From assembly GCA_964442655.1 (NCBI GenBank), contig CAYTZM010000013.1, forward strand, positions 1 through 31,102: a DNA stretch of 31,102 bases. The letters are read 5' to 3'. This DNA is from GCA-002727615 sp964442655 (GTDB lineage Bacteria > Pseudomonadota > Alphaproteobacteria > TMED109). Under the pieces are notes generated by a model. The model made no database searches. It saw only the letters and a program-made list of their open reading frames with translations, and had not been told where the DNA came from. This document shows, one piece after another, positions 8,551 to 17,020 of this stretch (positions are counted from its first letter, which is position 1; every line of letters begins with the position of its first letter). The position numbers and the translations under genes were made by a program.

Positions 8551-10688
8551 GATAAAACTCCGATAACTTTTTTTCTTATCCAATTTAATAAACGTTCTGT
8601 AATATTCGGATTTGTAATTATTTTAGCTTTCCAAAAAGATGGACATAGAGTTGCCTCAATTGCATTTTCTCCACATAAACCACAACCTACACAACCATCA
8701 GTTACATAGGCTATTGGATCAGATTTTAAAGGATCATTCGAAGGTTTAACGGTTAACGTAGGACAACCTGATAACCTGATACAAGAATGATCACCAGTAC
8801 ACGTATCTTCATCTACTCCGTATCTAACCTTAACAAAACGTTTTTTATCTTTTAATGTTTTATATTTTATAGGTTTTAATCTTCGTTGTCTCTCAAGTTG
8901 ACATTCTCCTTCTGCAATTATTACTTTAAGGCCTTTAAAATTACTGCTTAAAGCTTCAAATATAACCTTTTTAACAGAACCTACTTCATAAGTATGTACT
9001 GTCTTTAACCATTCTACTCCTAATCCTTTTAATGCTTTTTCTATTGTTTTATCTGTATTTGTTGAGCTACTAGAAGCTGCCAATTGCCTCTGTTCAGATT
9101 CCGGAGTTGAAATTAAGTCTTGAGTACCAGTTGCAGAAGTATAACCATTTTGTAAAATTACAAGAATACCATCTGAATTATTCAATAGCCTTGAAGCAAC
9201 ACCACTAAGCAAACCATTATGCCAAAAACCTCCATCTCCCATAATAGCTATTGGTCGTTTATCTGAAAAACTTTGAACACCTGCACTTGCAGCAAGGCTC
9301 ATTCCATATCCGAGAATTGATTGACCAAAAGAAAATGGAGCAAAAGTTGCAAATGAATGACATCCTATGTCTGTAGACACATGTATTTTTCCAACATCTT
9401 TTTCAATCATTTTAAGAGCTGAAAAGAATGGTCGTTCTGGACATCCCGTACAAAACCCTGGAGGACGTGGGGGTACTGCAGAACCCAACAAATTTAATGC
9501 ATCTTCTTTTAAAACTTCTACTTCAGTATTGTAATTTTTATTAGAAAAATTTTTAAAACTCTTATCATATTCACTTATAAAACTAAATACACCCTTATGT
9601 ATGACTTCAGAAGTATATTCACCAGCCATAGGAAGAATATCTTTTCCTCTTATATCCACTGGTATTTTTAATTTTTGTATTAACAATCCTATTTCTTGTT
9701 CAATATATGGAGGTTGCCCTTCTTCTATGATCAGTAAACCTTTAAATTTTTTAGCATAATTTTCTATTTCCTCAGGAACTAATGGATGGACTATATTTAA
9801 TATATAAATAGATATTTTAGAATTACCTGTTTCATCAGAAAGAGACATTTCTTTTAGGGTAGAAATTAAATTATTATAAAGTCCACCTTGAACCACTAAT
9901 CCAATATTTTGAATCGACCCTTGATGAATTTCATTTAAAGAATTTTCTAAAATATACCTCTTTGCTAGATCTATGCGTTCTCCATATTTTAATTCTTCTT
10001 GCGCATATGTACTAGGTGGGTGAGCTATCAAATCGTAATTATGAGGAGCAACTTCCTTAACCTTATTTATCGTAGATATATTTGGTTTCTTATTATTCTT
10101 TGTGTAAAATTTTCCCTGCAAATGACACGTTCTAATTCTTAATTGCATCATAACTGGAGTATGAGATAATTCAGATAGCTCAAAGGCTTTTTGAACGGTA
10201 TTCACTATAGTTTCAAGATTAGGTTTTGGATCTAGTAACCATATTGTTGATTTTAAAGCAACTCCGTGAGTCCTTTCTTGAATTATACTAGAACCTTCAC
10301 CATAGTCTTCACCAATAATTATTAAAGCACCTCCCAATACACCAACAGAAGATAGGTGAGACAAAGCGTCAGATGCAACATTAGTACCTACTATAGATTT
10401 CCAAGTAACAGCTCCTCTAACAGGGTAATTAATAGAGGCACCTAGCATAGCTGCAGCTGAAGATTCATTTGCACATGCTTCTACATGGACACCTAATTCT
10501 TCCATATAATCTTTAGCTTGAACCATAACATCTAATAAATTTGAAACTGGAGAGCCTTGATATCCACCAACATATGAAACACCAGACTGCAGTAAGGCTT
10601 TAGTAACTGCTAAAATACCTTCTCCTTCAAAAAGGTCTCCATCTCCTAATTTTAATGCTTCTACCTCTTTTTTAAAAGACCGTTCCAT
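8547..10688 (-). CDS. iorA: Indolepyruvate:ferredoxin oxidoreductase subunit alpha
   Basis: This 713-residue thiamine-diphosphate and iron-sulfur enzyme subunit acts late in aromatic amino acid breakdown, after transamination. The N-terminal pyrimidine-binding domain has G-G-Y-Q-G-S-P-V-S-N (41-50) and E-S-S-A-A-A-M-L-G-A (75-84). A middle block holds C-T-G-C-P-E-R-P-F-F (413-422). The diphosphate-binding motif runs from G-D-G-G-F-W (484-489) to Asn514. The C-terminus is ferredoxin-like, with cysteines at 630, 636, 642, 666, 669, 672 and 682 for iron-sulfur clusters. The ATG at 10688 has an AAGGA site. The upstream neighbour is a glyoxalase-II-like gene 19 nt away, and iorB overlaps downstream. 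In many alphaproteobacteria the two subunits are fused; here they are separate but coupled. Substrate preference among arylpyruvates is not visible. Confidence 0.92.
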   Translation of the reverse strand: MERSFKKEVEALKLGDGDLFEGEGILAVTKALLQSGVSYVGGYQGSPVSNLLDVMVQAKDYMEELGVHVEACANESSAAAMLGASINYPVRGAVTWKSIVGTNVASDALSHLSSVGVLGGALIIIGEDYGEGSSIIQERTHGVALKSTIWLLDPKPNLETIVNTVQKAFELSELSHTPVMMQLRIRTCHLQGKFYTKNNKKPNISTINKVKEVAPHNYDLIAHPPSTYAQEELKYGERIDLAKRYILENSLNEIHQGSIQNIGLVVQGGLYNNLISTLKEMSLSDETGNSKISIYILNIVHPLVPEEIENYAKKFKGLLIIEEGQPPYIEQEIGLLIQKLKIPVDIRGKDILPMAGEYTSEVIHKGVFSFISEYDKSFKNFSNKNYNTEVEVLKEDALNLLGSAVPPRPPGFCTGCPERPFFSALKMIEKDVGKIHVSTDIGCHSFATFAPFSFGQSILGYGMSLAASAGVQSFSDKRPIAIMGDGGFWHNGLLSGVASRLLNNSDGILVILQNGYTSATGTQDLISTPESEQRQLAASSSSTNTDKTIEKALKGLGVEWLKTVHTYEVGSVKKVIFEALSSNFKGLKVIIAEGECQLERQRRLKPIKYKTLKDKKRFVKVRYGVDEDTCTGDHSCIRLSGCPTLTVKPSNDPLKSDPIAYVTDGCVGCGLCGENAIEATLCPSFWKAKIITNPNITERLLNWIRKKVIGVLS
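8558..8561 (-). promoter_or_regulatory. Ribosome binding site that decides the iorB start
   Basis: GGAG on the minus strand lies 7 nt before the TTG at 8550, inside the last codons of iorA. Together with the TTGA stop/start overlap it favours the 8550 start and translational coupling of iorB to iorA. Confidence 0.6.
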
Positions 10689-10707
10689 TAAAATCCTTAA
10701 ATATTAT

Positions 10708-11499
10708 TTACCATTTATTTCTTAACTGCCTTAAATTTAAAAACACTTCCTTCTCCGAAGGATTTGAAGACATCTCGGGAAAATCTTCCTGTAACGTTTC
10801 TATAACATCTTTATTAGATAATCTAAAAAAAGTATTAATATTTTTTTCCATTTCTAAAGTTGTTTGAAAGTTTCCTGGCAGTTCATCTTTCTTCATAGTA
10901 TTAAGTAAATTATTTGCAACCTTATTATTAGGCTCTCTATTCAAAGTAAATTTTAAATTATTTTCTAAATAATCATGACCCGGATATATCACTGTCTTAG
11001 GTGTTAAATCTTTAAATTGATTAATAAATGTTTCATAAAGCTCTTCAGGATGTCCTCCATTATGACAATTTCCAGCACCAGCATTAAATAAAGTATCACC
11101 AGAAAAAAGAGCTGGTTTATCACTTATAGATAGTAAACAAATATGAGACATAGTATGACCTGGAGTATCCATAACCTTAAATTCAACTTCTTTACCAATT
11201 TTAATAACATCTCCATCATAAAGTGCATTAGTCATTCCTGGAATTTTTCCTTTCGCCCTTTCATGAGCCATAATTTTAGCACCTGTCAGTTCTGATAAAG
11301 CTATATTTCCACCAGTATGATCTCCGTGTTCATGTGTATTTAAAATATTTTTAATTTCCCAACCATTCTTTTTAGCTATTTCATAACACATTTTTGATTC
11401 CAAAGGATCTATTGCTATAGCTTCACCAGTAATTGGGCATGCAATTAAATAATTAAAATTTCTATATGCATTTCCTGTCCATATTTGTTCAATAAGCAT
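10708..11499 (-). CDS. Metallo-beta-lactamase-fold hydrolase, hydroxyacylglutathione hydrolase-like
   Basis: This 263-residue protein resembles glyoxalase II (GloB), which hydrolyses S-acyl-glutathione thioesters. The dinuclear metal site is clear: T-H-E-H-G-D-H (His56, His58, Asp60, His61), P-G-H-T, F-S-G-D-T-L-F and I-Y-P-G-H-D-Y. The C-terminal ~80 residues resemble the glyoxalase II substrate domain, with an E-x-x-I-N-T-F-F-R-L stretch where the family has E-x-x-x-N-P-F-L-R, and a terminal V-F-L-N-L-R-Q-L-R-N-K-W. The ATG has a GGAG site 5 nt upstream. It is the first gene of the minus-strand operon with iorA and iorB, so it may act on a thioester or conjugate related to arylpyruvate metabolism, though this link is only positional. 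The exact substrate is uncertain, so no symbol is given. Confidence 0.8.
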   Translation of the reverse strand: MLIEQIWTGNAYRNFNYLIACPITGEAIAIDPLESKMCYEIAKKNGWEIKNILNTHEHGDHTGGNIALSELTGAKIMAHERAKGKIPGMTNALYDGDVIKIGKEVEFKVMDTPGHTMSHICLLSISDKPALFSGDTLFNAGAGNCHNGGHPEELYETFINQFKDLTPKTVIYPGHDYLENNLKFTLNREPNNKVANNLLNTMKKDELPGNFQTTLEMEKNINTFFRLSNKDVIETLQEDFPEMSSNPSEKEVFLNLRQLRNKW

Positions 11500-11577
11500 T
11501 ACTTCTCCAATTTATCTTTTAGAAAAAATTAAAGTATACTATATAAATATTATAAATAATAATGCTTTGAAACAAAA

Positions 11578-12579
11578 ATGCGTAAAAACAAAATAAAAAT
11601 TATTGCGACTGTTGGTCCAAACTTAGACTTTAAAAAATATTTACTTAATAATTTAAAAAAAAGAAATGTTTCGTCACACTACTCTATAATAATGGTTAAT
11701 GACGCAAAAAGTTTACAAAAAGAACTTCTAAATGCCAATGTCATAATAACAAATAAATGGACAAACAAAATTCTTAAAACCCCAGATCTAAAACTACTTC
11801 AAATACCTGCAGCAGGATATGACAATATACATTTTCCCTCTATCCCTACAGGATGTAAGGTTTGCAACATCTTTGAACATGAAGCTCCTATAGCTGAATA
11901 TTGTATTCTCGCTATGTTAGAATCAGAAATAAAACTTTTTAAAATGAATTCCCTATTAAAAAAAGGAGATTGGACAGGGTATTTTTCTAATTCAGGATTT
12001 CATGGAGAATTATTGCATAAAGAATTAGCAATAATTGGATATGGCCATATAGGGAAAGAAATATATAAAAGAGCTCAATCTTTTGGAATGAAAACCACCG
12101 CAATTGTTAGAAATATTGCGAAGTATAAAAACAATAACTCAAAAAAATTAACATTTTTATCTATAAAAAATATTCAAAAATATTTAAATTATTTTGATTA
12201 TTTAATTGTTGCCTGCCCCCTTAATAATGAAACCGAAAACCTAATTTCCCATGATTTTATTAAAAATATGAAAAAAAGTAGCGTAATTATAAATATAGCA
12301 AGAGGTCCTATTATAAATGAAAAAGCACTATATATAGCTTTAAAAAATAAATCAATTAGGGGTGCTATTATTGATGTATGGTATCAATATCCTAAGGTAA
12401 ATAATCCAAAAAAATTATGGCCATCAAAATTTCCATTACACAAACTAGAAAATATATATATGTCAGCACATATGTCTGCCTGGACTCACCAACTTTGGGA
12501 AAGAAGATTTGAAATAATCACCAAAAATATAGAAAATTTAAGAAATGGAAGAAAATTAATCAATATAATAAAAAATTAA
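11578..12579 (+). CDS. D-isomer-specific 2-hydroxyacid dehydrogenase family protein
   Basis: This is a 333-residue NAD-dependent dehydrogenase of the D-2-hydroxyacid family. The NAD-binding Rossmann motif reads I-G-Y-G-H-I-G-K-E-I. The substrate/cofactor block I-A-R-G-P-I-I-N-E supplies the conserved Arg, and S-A-H-M-S-A-W-T supplies the catalytic His. The position that normally holds the catalytic Glu (D-V-F-x-x-E-P) reads D-V-W-Y-Q-Y-P here, so Tyr replaces Glu. Formate dehydrogenases, which belong to the same fold, have Gln at this site (D-V-W-F-P-Q-P). The protein may therefore belong to a divergent branch with a different substrate. The start ATG at 11578 lies in the short divergent gap opposite the hydrolase gene. 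The stop is 5 nt from the rpsU stop. Confidence 0.82.
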   Translation: MRKNKIKIIATVGPNLDFKKYLLNNLKKRNVSSHYSIIMVNDAKSLQKELLNANVIITNKWTNKILKTPDLKLLQIPAAGYDNIHFPSIPTGCKVCNIFEHEAPIAEYCILAMLESEIKLFKMNSLLKKGDWTGYFSNSGFHGELLHKELAIIGYGHIGKEIYKRAQSFGMKTTAIVRNIAKYKNNNSKKLTFLSIKNIQKYLNYFDYLIVACPLNNETENLISHDFIKNMKKSSVIINIARGPIINEKALYIALKNKSIRGAIIDVWYQYPKVNNPKKLWPSKFPLHKLENIYMSAHMSAWTHQLWERRFEIITKNIENLRNGRKLINIIKN

Positions 12580-12584
12580 CAAGC

Positions 12585-12785
12585 CTATTCTTCAGTAAGC
12601 TCTTTTTTTCTTTGTAGTTTTCTCCAACGACGAATAGCTTCTGCCTTCTCTCTAGCTTTTTTTTCTGAAGGTTTTTCAAAAGATCTACCTTTTTTCATTT
12701 CCCTATACATACCTTCTCTTTGCATTTTTTTCTTCAATACCTTCAAAGCTTGATCAACATTATTATCTCTAACTATTACTTGCAC
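12585..12785 (-). CDS. rpsU: 30S ribosomal protein S21
   Basis: This 66-residue, highly basic protein is the small-subunit protein S21, which helps mRNA base-pair with 16S rRNA during initiation. The N-terminus M-Q-V-I-V-R-D-N-N-V-D-Q-A-L-K-V-L-K-K-K is the classic S21 start, followed by R-E-M-K-K-G-R-S-F-E-K-P-S-E-K and an Arg/Lys-rich tail. The start codon is GTG at 12785, preceded by a strong AGGAG site with a 6-nt spacer. The gene stands alone on the minus strand between two plus-strand genes. A palindrome carrying TATAAT in both directions lies just upstream (12803-12820). Confidence 0.96.
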   Translation of the reverse strand: MQVIVRDNNVDQALKVLKKKMQREGMYREMKKGRSFEKPSEKKAREKAEAIRRWRKLQRKKELTEE

Positions 12786-12802
12786 TTAACTCTCCTAATC
12801 AT

Positions 12803-12820
12803 AGATTATAAATATAATCT
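12803..12820. promoter_or_regulatory. Palindrome with a -10-like TATAAT on each strand, upstream of rpsU
   Basis: AGATTATA and TATAATCT flank a central AA (18 bp in all). The right arm contains TATAAT on the plus strand and the left arm contains TATAAT on the minus strand. On the minus strand this box lies about 20 nt before the rpsU GTG, leaving room for a short leader with the AGGAG site. I see no well-placed -35 hexamer for either direction, so promoter activity is inferred only from the -10 match. Confidence 0.35.
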
Positions 12821-12935
12821 AATTTTTCAAATATATAAGATGTGGGTGTAACACAACTAAAACAATATGTGAAGTAATAACAAAGAAATTGACCAATAAA
12901 TATTTTATATATAAAAATTATAATTGGAAATTAAA

Positions 12936-13463
12936 ATGGCTATATTAAAAATTGCAAAAATGGGTCACCCTATTCTTTTACAAAAGGCTAAAAGAGTAGA
13001 AGACCCTACAAGTAAAAAAATAAGAATTATAATAAACGATATGTTTGATACACTTAATGATTTAGGTGGATCAGGAGCTGGTCTTGCTGCACCACAAGTT
13101 CATGTATCATTACAAATAGTAATTTTTGAAGTTCCCAATGCAGATACTACAAACAATAATACTGTAAATCTTATGACTCTTATAAACCCTAAGATTCAAG
13201 CTCTTACGAAAAAAACAGATACTGATTGGGAAGGTTGTCTATCCGTACCAGGATTAAGAGGACAAGTAACGAGACCAAACAAAATTAAATATAGTGGTTT
13301 AGATTTAAATGGTAATAGAATAGAAACTATTGCTGAAGGCTTTCATGCGAGAGTAGTTCAACACGAATGTGACCATTTACATGGTATTTTATATCCTCTA
13401 CGAATGAAAAATTTAGAATCTCTTCAATTTGTAAGTGAAGCAAGACATTGGGATAATAAATGA
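12936..13463 (+). CDS. def: Peptide deformylase
   Basis: This 175-residue metalloenzyme removes the N-formyl group from new polypeptides at the ribosome exit. All three family motifs are present: G-A-G-L-A-A-P-Q (47-54), E-G-C-L-S-V-P-G (99-106, with metal ligand Cys101) and Q-H-E-C-D-H (His143, catalytic Glu144, His147). I place the start at the ATG at 12936, because a GGA-containing ribosome site lies just upstream (12926-12928) and the protein then begins M-A-I-L-K-I-A-K-M-G-H-P like other deformylases. An in-frame TTG at 12924 would add four residues. The TGA stop overlaps the ATG of the COQ9-family gene, so the two are translationally coupled. Confidence 0.95.
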   Translation: MAILKIAKMGHPILLQKAKRVEDPTSKKIRIIINDMFDTLNDLGGSGAGLAAPQVHVSLQIVIFEVPNADTTNNNTVNLMTLINPKIQALTKKTDTDWEGCLSVPGLRGQVTRPNKIKYSGLDLNGNRIETIAEGFHARVVQHECDHLHGILYPLRMKNLESLQFVSEARHWDNK

Positions 13464-14116
13464 TTAATAACGATAAAAAGATCATCGCGCTACAAAATAA
13501 AATTGTCGATAGAATGTTAATTGACATTCCAAAGTTAGGCCTTAATGAAAAAACACTTATACTTGCAGCAAAAAATTGCAATATTTCAGAAGGGTACTTA
13601 GGAAGATTATTGCCTGAAGGGATGTCTGACTTTAAAAAGATATTTTTTAATAATATTAATAACAAAATGCTTCTGCAAATTAATAAATATGATTATTCAA
13701 ATTATAAAATTAGAGATAAAATCTTTAATGGGGTTATAATTAGATTACAAATTTTCAACAAACATAAGCTAGCAATAAAACGTATTCTTATTAGTGAATC
13801 AGATAGACCTTATAACAATATCAAGAATTTATGGAAAACTGCAGATTTAATTTGGCAAACTGCTGGAGATAAGTCTACAGATTATAATTATTATACTAAG
13901 CGACTACTACTTTCATGGGTATATATCTCAACATTATTATGTTGGTTAAATGAAAAAGAACAAGATATGAAAAACACTAAATTATTTTTAAATAGAAGAA
14001 TAAATGATGTTTTATTATTTGGAAAAACATCAAACAAATTAAAAAATAGTATCCAAAATATAAATTTCACTAATAAAATAATTAATACTCTTAAAGAAAT
14101 TAGAACTATAAACTAG
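13460..14116 (+). CDS. coq9: COQ9-family protein (ubiquinone biosynthesis)
   Basis: This 218-residue protein has a TetR-like helical fold in the family. In eukaryotes COQ9 binds lipid and presents ubiquinone intermediates to COQ7; the alphaproteobacterial version is thought to do the same. The diagnostic C-terminal block is present: I-W-Q-T-A-G-D-K-S-T-D-Y-N-Y-Y-T-K-R-L-L-L followed by V-Y-I-S-T-L-L-C-W-L. This corresponds to the conserved D-x-S-T-D-x-N-x-Y-T-K-R motif. The N-terminal half is less conserved and rich in Lys and Asn. It overlaps def by 4 nt (ATGA) and converges on nrdB with a 9-nt gap. Its presence supports an alphaproteobacterial origin and ubiquinone-based respiration. Confidence 0.88.
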   Translation: MINNDKKIIALQNKIVDRMLIDIPKLGLNEKTLILAAKNCNISEGYLGRLLPEGMSDFKKIFFNNINNKMLLQINKYDYSNYKIRDKIFNGVIIRLQIFNKHKLAIKRILISESDRPYNNIKNLWKTADLIWQTAGDKSTDYNYYTKRLLLSWVYISTLLCWLNEKEQDMKNTKLFLNRRINDVLLFGKTSNKLKNSIQNINFTNKIINTLKEIRTIN

Positions 14117-14125
14117 GAATCTAGA

Positions 14126-15085
14126 CTAAATAAAAGCTTCTTCCCATGTTCCTTTCGTTGCCGCACGAGAATATTCAGTTGCACGATTCTCAAAAAAATT
14201 AGTATGTTCAAGTGAATTTAACATATCATCCATATAAGGAAGAGGGTTTTTCCCTATATTATAAACTGGATCCATTTCTAATTGAGCTAACCTATTATCT
14301 GCAATATACCTAATATACTTTTTAACGGTTTCTGCATCTAAACCTTCTACTCCTCCTAACTCAAAGGCCCTATCAATAAAAGCATCTTCATGACTAATTA
14401 CAGTATTACAAGCTAAATACAAATCTTTAGCTAATTCTTCTCTTTTTACGTCAGGGTTTTCTCTTAAAAATGTATGAAAAAGCTTTATTATAGAGTTTGT
14501 GTGTAAAGTTTCATCTCTTGCAGACCAAGTAACTATTTGACCCATTCCTTTCATTTTATTGAATCTTGGAAAATTTAATAGAATTGCAAAGCTAGCAAAA
14601 AGTTGTAACCCTTCTGTAAAAGCTCCAAACATAGCTAAAGTTTTAGCAATATCTAAATTAGAAGACATATTAAATCCTTGCATATATTCATATTTATCTC
14701 TCATTTCTTTAATATGTAAAAAAGCTTCATACTCAAGTTCAGGCATACCAATAGTATCTAACAAATAAGAATAAGCCGCTATATGAATAGTTTCTGTATT
14801 AGAAAATGCTGATAACATCATACAAACTTCAGTAGGTTTAAATACCCTTGAATAATGTCCCATATAACAATTATTCACTTCTACATCTGCTTGGACAAAA
14901 AAACGAAATATTTGAGTTAAAAGATTTTTTTCTTCAACAGTTAAAGTTTTTTGCCAATCTTTTACATCATCTGCTAAAGGTACTTCTTCCGGCAGCCAAT
15001 GAATTCTTTGTTGTTGTAACCAAGCATCATAAGCCCATGGATAACGAAAAGGTTTATATACAGGATTTGAATCTAATAAAGACAT
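14126..15085 (-). CDS. nrdB: Class I ribonucleoside-diphosphate reductase, beta subunit
   Basis: This 319-residue subunit is the di-iron tyrosyl-radical protein of aerobic ribonucleotide reductase. Apparent metal ligands are Asp67, Glu98, His101 (E-T-I-H), Glu158 (F-T-E-G), Glu192 and His195 (R-D-E-T-L-H). The spacing from Asp67 to Glu98 equals that between Asp84 and Glu115 of E. coli NrdB. Tyr105 lies four residues after His101, the position of the radical tyrosine (Tyr122 in E. coli), so the protein should be a conventional tyrosyl-radical enzyme. The ATG has an AAGGA site. It lies 33 nt downstream of nrdA in the same operon. It provides dNTP precursors for DNA synthesis. Confidence 0.96.
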   Translation of the reverse strand: MSLLDSNPVYKPFRYPWAYDAWLQQQRIHWLPEEVPLADDVKDWQKTLTVEEKNLLTQIFRFFVQADVEVNNCYMGHYSRVFKPTEVCMMLSAFSNTETIHIAAYSYLLDTIGMPELEYEAFLHIKEMRDKYEYMQGFNMSSNLDIAKTLAMFGAFTEGLQLFASFAILLNFPRFNKMKGMGQIVTWSARDETLHTNSIIKLFHTFLRENPDVKREELAKDLYLACNTVISHEDAFIDRAFELGGVEGLDAETVKKYIRYIADNRLAQLEMDPVYNIGKNPLPYMDDMLNSLEHTNFFENRATEYSRAATKGTWEEAFI

Positions 15086-15118
15086 TTATACTTCCTTAAA
15101 ATTTTTAATTAATTAATT

Positions 15119-16984
15119 TTATTGACATGAGAGACATTCTTCATAGTCATTATTATTATCTACTTCTGTGTCTCTAGAATGTTCCATATTAGCAACAACA
15201 TCTGACCTTTGAATAGACATTGACCTACAATAATACATGCTCTTAACACCTTTTTTCCATGCTTGAAAATGTATTTGGTGTAAATCTTTTTTATGAATAT
15301 CAGCAGGAAGAAAGACATTTAAAGACTGAGACTGACAAATATAAGGAGTTCTTTGTGCAGCTAAATCAATTAACCATCGTTGATCAATTTCAAAAGCATT
15401 TTTAAATACATCTTTTTCATGTTGACTTAAAAAATCCAAATGTTGTACTGATCCTTTGTTAGTAGTTATTGAAGACCATATCTCATCATTATCTTTTCCT
15501 TTTTCTTGTAAAAGCTTCTTTAAATGAAGGTTTCTTACATTAAATGATCCTGATAAGGTTTTTTGTACAAAAGAATTTCCAGCAGATGGTTCTATACCTG
15601 GTGAAGCACCTCCACATATTATGGATATTGAGGCAGTAGGAGCAATAGCTAATTTATTAGAAAATCTTTCTTCAATTCCAAAATCTGCCGCATCTGGGCA
15701 CGCTCCTTTTTCTTTACTTAAAACTTTAGAACTTTCATCAACTTTTTCTCTAATATATTTAAAAATCTTTTTATTCCAAGAAAGTGCTGTAACTGATTCC
15801 ATTGGAACATTTCTTTTTTGCAAGAAAGTTTGAAAACCCATAACACCTAATCCTACACTTCTTTCTCTCATAGCACTATACTTTGCTTTTGCCATAGAAT
15901 CAGGAGCCCTATTGATAAAATCTTGAAGAACATTATCTAAAAAACGCATAATATCTTCTATAAAGCCTGGAATACTCTTCCATTCATCATAGGTTTCTAA
16001 ATTTAATGATGAAAGACAACAAACAGCTGTTCTATCATTTCCAAATCTATCTAAACCAGTAGGTAAAGTAATTTCACTACAAAGATTAGACATCTTTACT
16101 CTCATACCTGCTAACTTTTGATGTTGTGCTATATCTGCATTTACTTTATCAATAAATAATAAATATGGCTCTCCAGTTTCTACTCTAGCGGTCAAAATAC
16201 GTATCCATAACTCTCTTGCTGAAACTGTATTCTGAACAGAACCATCTTTAGGGCTCTTTAAAGCCCAATCCTCATCCGATTCAACTGCTCTCATAAATGC
16301 GTCAGGAATCACTATACCATGATGTAAATTAAGAGCTTTTCTATTAGGGTCTCCTCCAGTAGGTCTACGTAATTCAATAAATTCTTCAATTTCTGGATGC
16401 CATACTGGCAAATAACATGCTGCAGAACCCCGTCTTAAACTTCCTTGACTAATAGCTAAAGTAAGAGAATCCATCACACGTATAAAAGGAATAACTCCTG
16501 AAGTTTTTCCATTTTTACCATTTTTTCCAACTTTTTCTCCTATTGCCCTCAAATTTCCCCAATATGAACCTATTCCTCCTCCTCTTGAAGCCAACCAAAC
16601 ATTTTCATTCCATAAATCTACTATCCCTTGTAAACTATCATTAGATTCATTTAAAAAACATGAAATAGGTAGTCCTCTTTCAGTACCTCCATTTGACAAA
16701 ACAGGTGTAGACGGCATAAACCATAACCTTGATATATAATCATATATTCTTTGTGCATGTGCATCATCATCAGCAAAATAACTTGCCACTCTTGCAAATA
16801 AATCTTGCGGGGTTTCGTTAGGCATTAAATATCGATCCTCAAGGGTCGCTTTACCAAATTCTGTTAATAAATCATCTCTATCCGCATTTATTTCAACTGC
16901 TTTACCACGTTCAACTTGAACAATATTAAGCATATCTCCTTGGTTTTTACCTTGATACGCGCTCTCCAGGCCGCTTCCGTCCAT
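15119..16984 (-). CDS. nrdA: Class I ribonucleoside-diphosphate reductase, alpha subunit (no N-terminal ATP cone)
   Basis: This 621-residue catalytic subunit reduces ribonucleoside diphosphates. The active-site residues are visible: Cys109 (P-I-S-C-F), Asn300/Cys302/Glu304 (S-N-L-C-S-E-I), Cys322 (A-V-C-C-L-S), the radical-transfer pair Tyr584-Tyr585 (S-M-Y-Y-C-R) and the C-terminal shuttle C617-x-x-C620. E. coli NrdA is about 760 residues; the difference is mostly the missing N-terminal ATP-cone, because the conserved P-S-T-P-V-L-S-N block begins already at residue 91. The enzyme may thus lack the usual dATP off-switch. The start ATG at 16984 has a GGAG site 8 nt upstream. Upstream DNA carries paired DnaA boxes (17021-17040), suggesting coupling to replication initiation. 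Confidence 0.95.
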   Translation of the reverse strand: MDGSGLESAYQGKNQGDMLNIVQVERGKAVEINADRDDLLTEFGKATLEDRYLMPNETPQDLFARVASYFADDDAHAQRIYDYISRLWFMPSTPVLSNGGTERGLPISCFLNESNDSLQGIVDLWNENVWLASRGGGIGSYWGNLRAIGEKVGKNGKNGKTSGVIPFIRVMDSLTLAISQGSLRRGSAACYLPVWHPEIEEFIELRRPTGGDPNRKALNLHHGIVIPDAFMRAVESDEDWALKSPKDGSVQNTVSARELWIRILTARVETGEPYLLFIDKVNADIAQHQKLAGMRVKMSNLCSEITLPTGLDRFGNDRTAVCCLSSLNLETYDEWKSIPGFIEDIMRFLDNVLQDFINRAPDSMAKAKYSAMRERSVGLGVMGFQTFLQKRNVPMESVTALSWNKKIFKYIREKVDESSKVLSKEKGACPDAADFGIEERFSNKLAIAPTASISIICGGASPGIEPSAGNSFVQKTLSGSFNVRNLHLKKLLQEKGKDNDEIWSSITTNKGSVQHLDFLSQHEKDVFKNAFEIDQRWLIDLAAQRTPYICQSQSLNVFLPADIHKKDLHQIHFQAWKKGVKSMYYCRSMSIQRSDVVANMEHSRDTEVDNNNDYEECLSCQ

Positions 16985-17020
16985 TTTAATTACTCCTAAT
17001 TTATGCTCCCCTTACCCATT

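Noticed and set aside
13327..13665. 112-codon minus-strand frame across the def/coq9 junction
   Set aside because: It lies opposite two clearly conserved genes and shows no domain or ribosome site.
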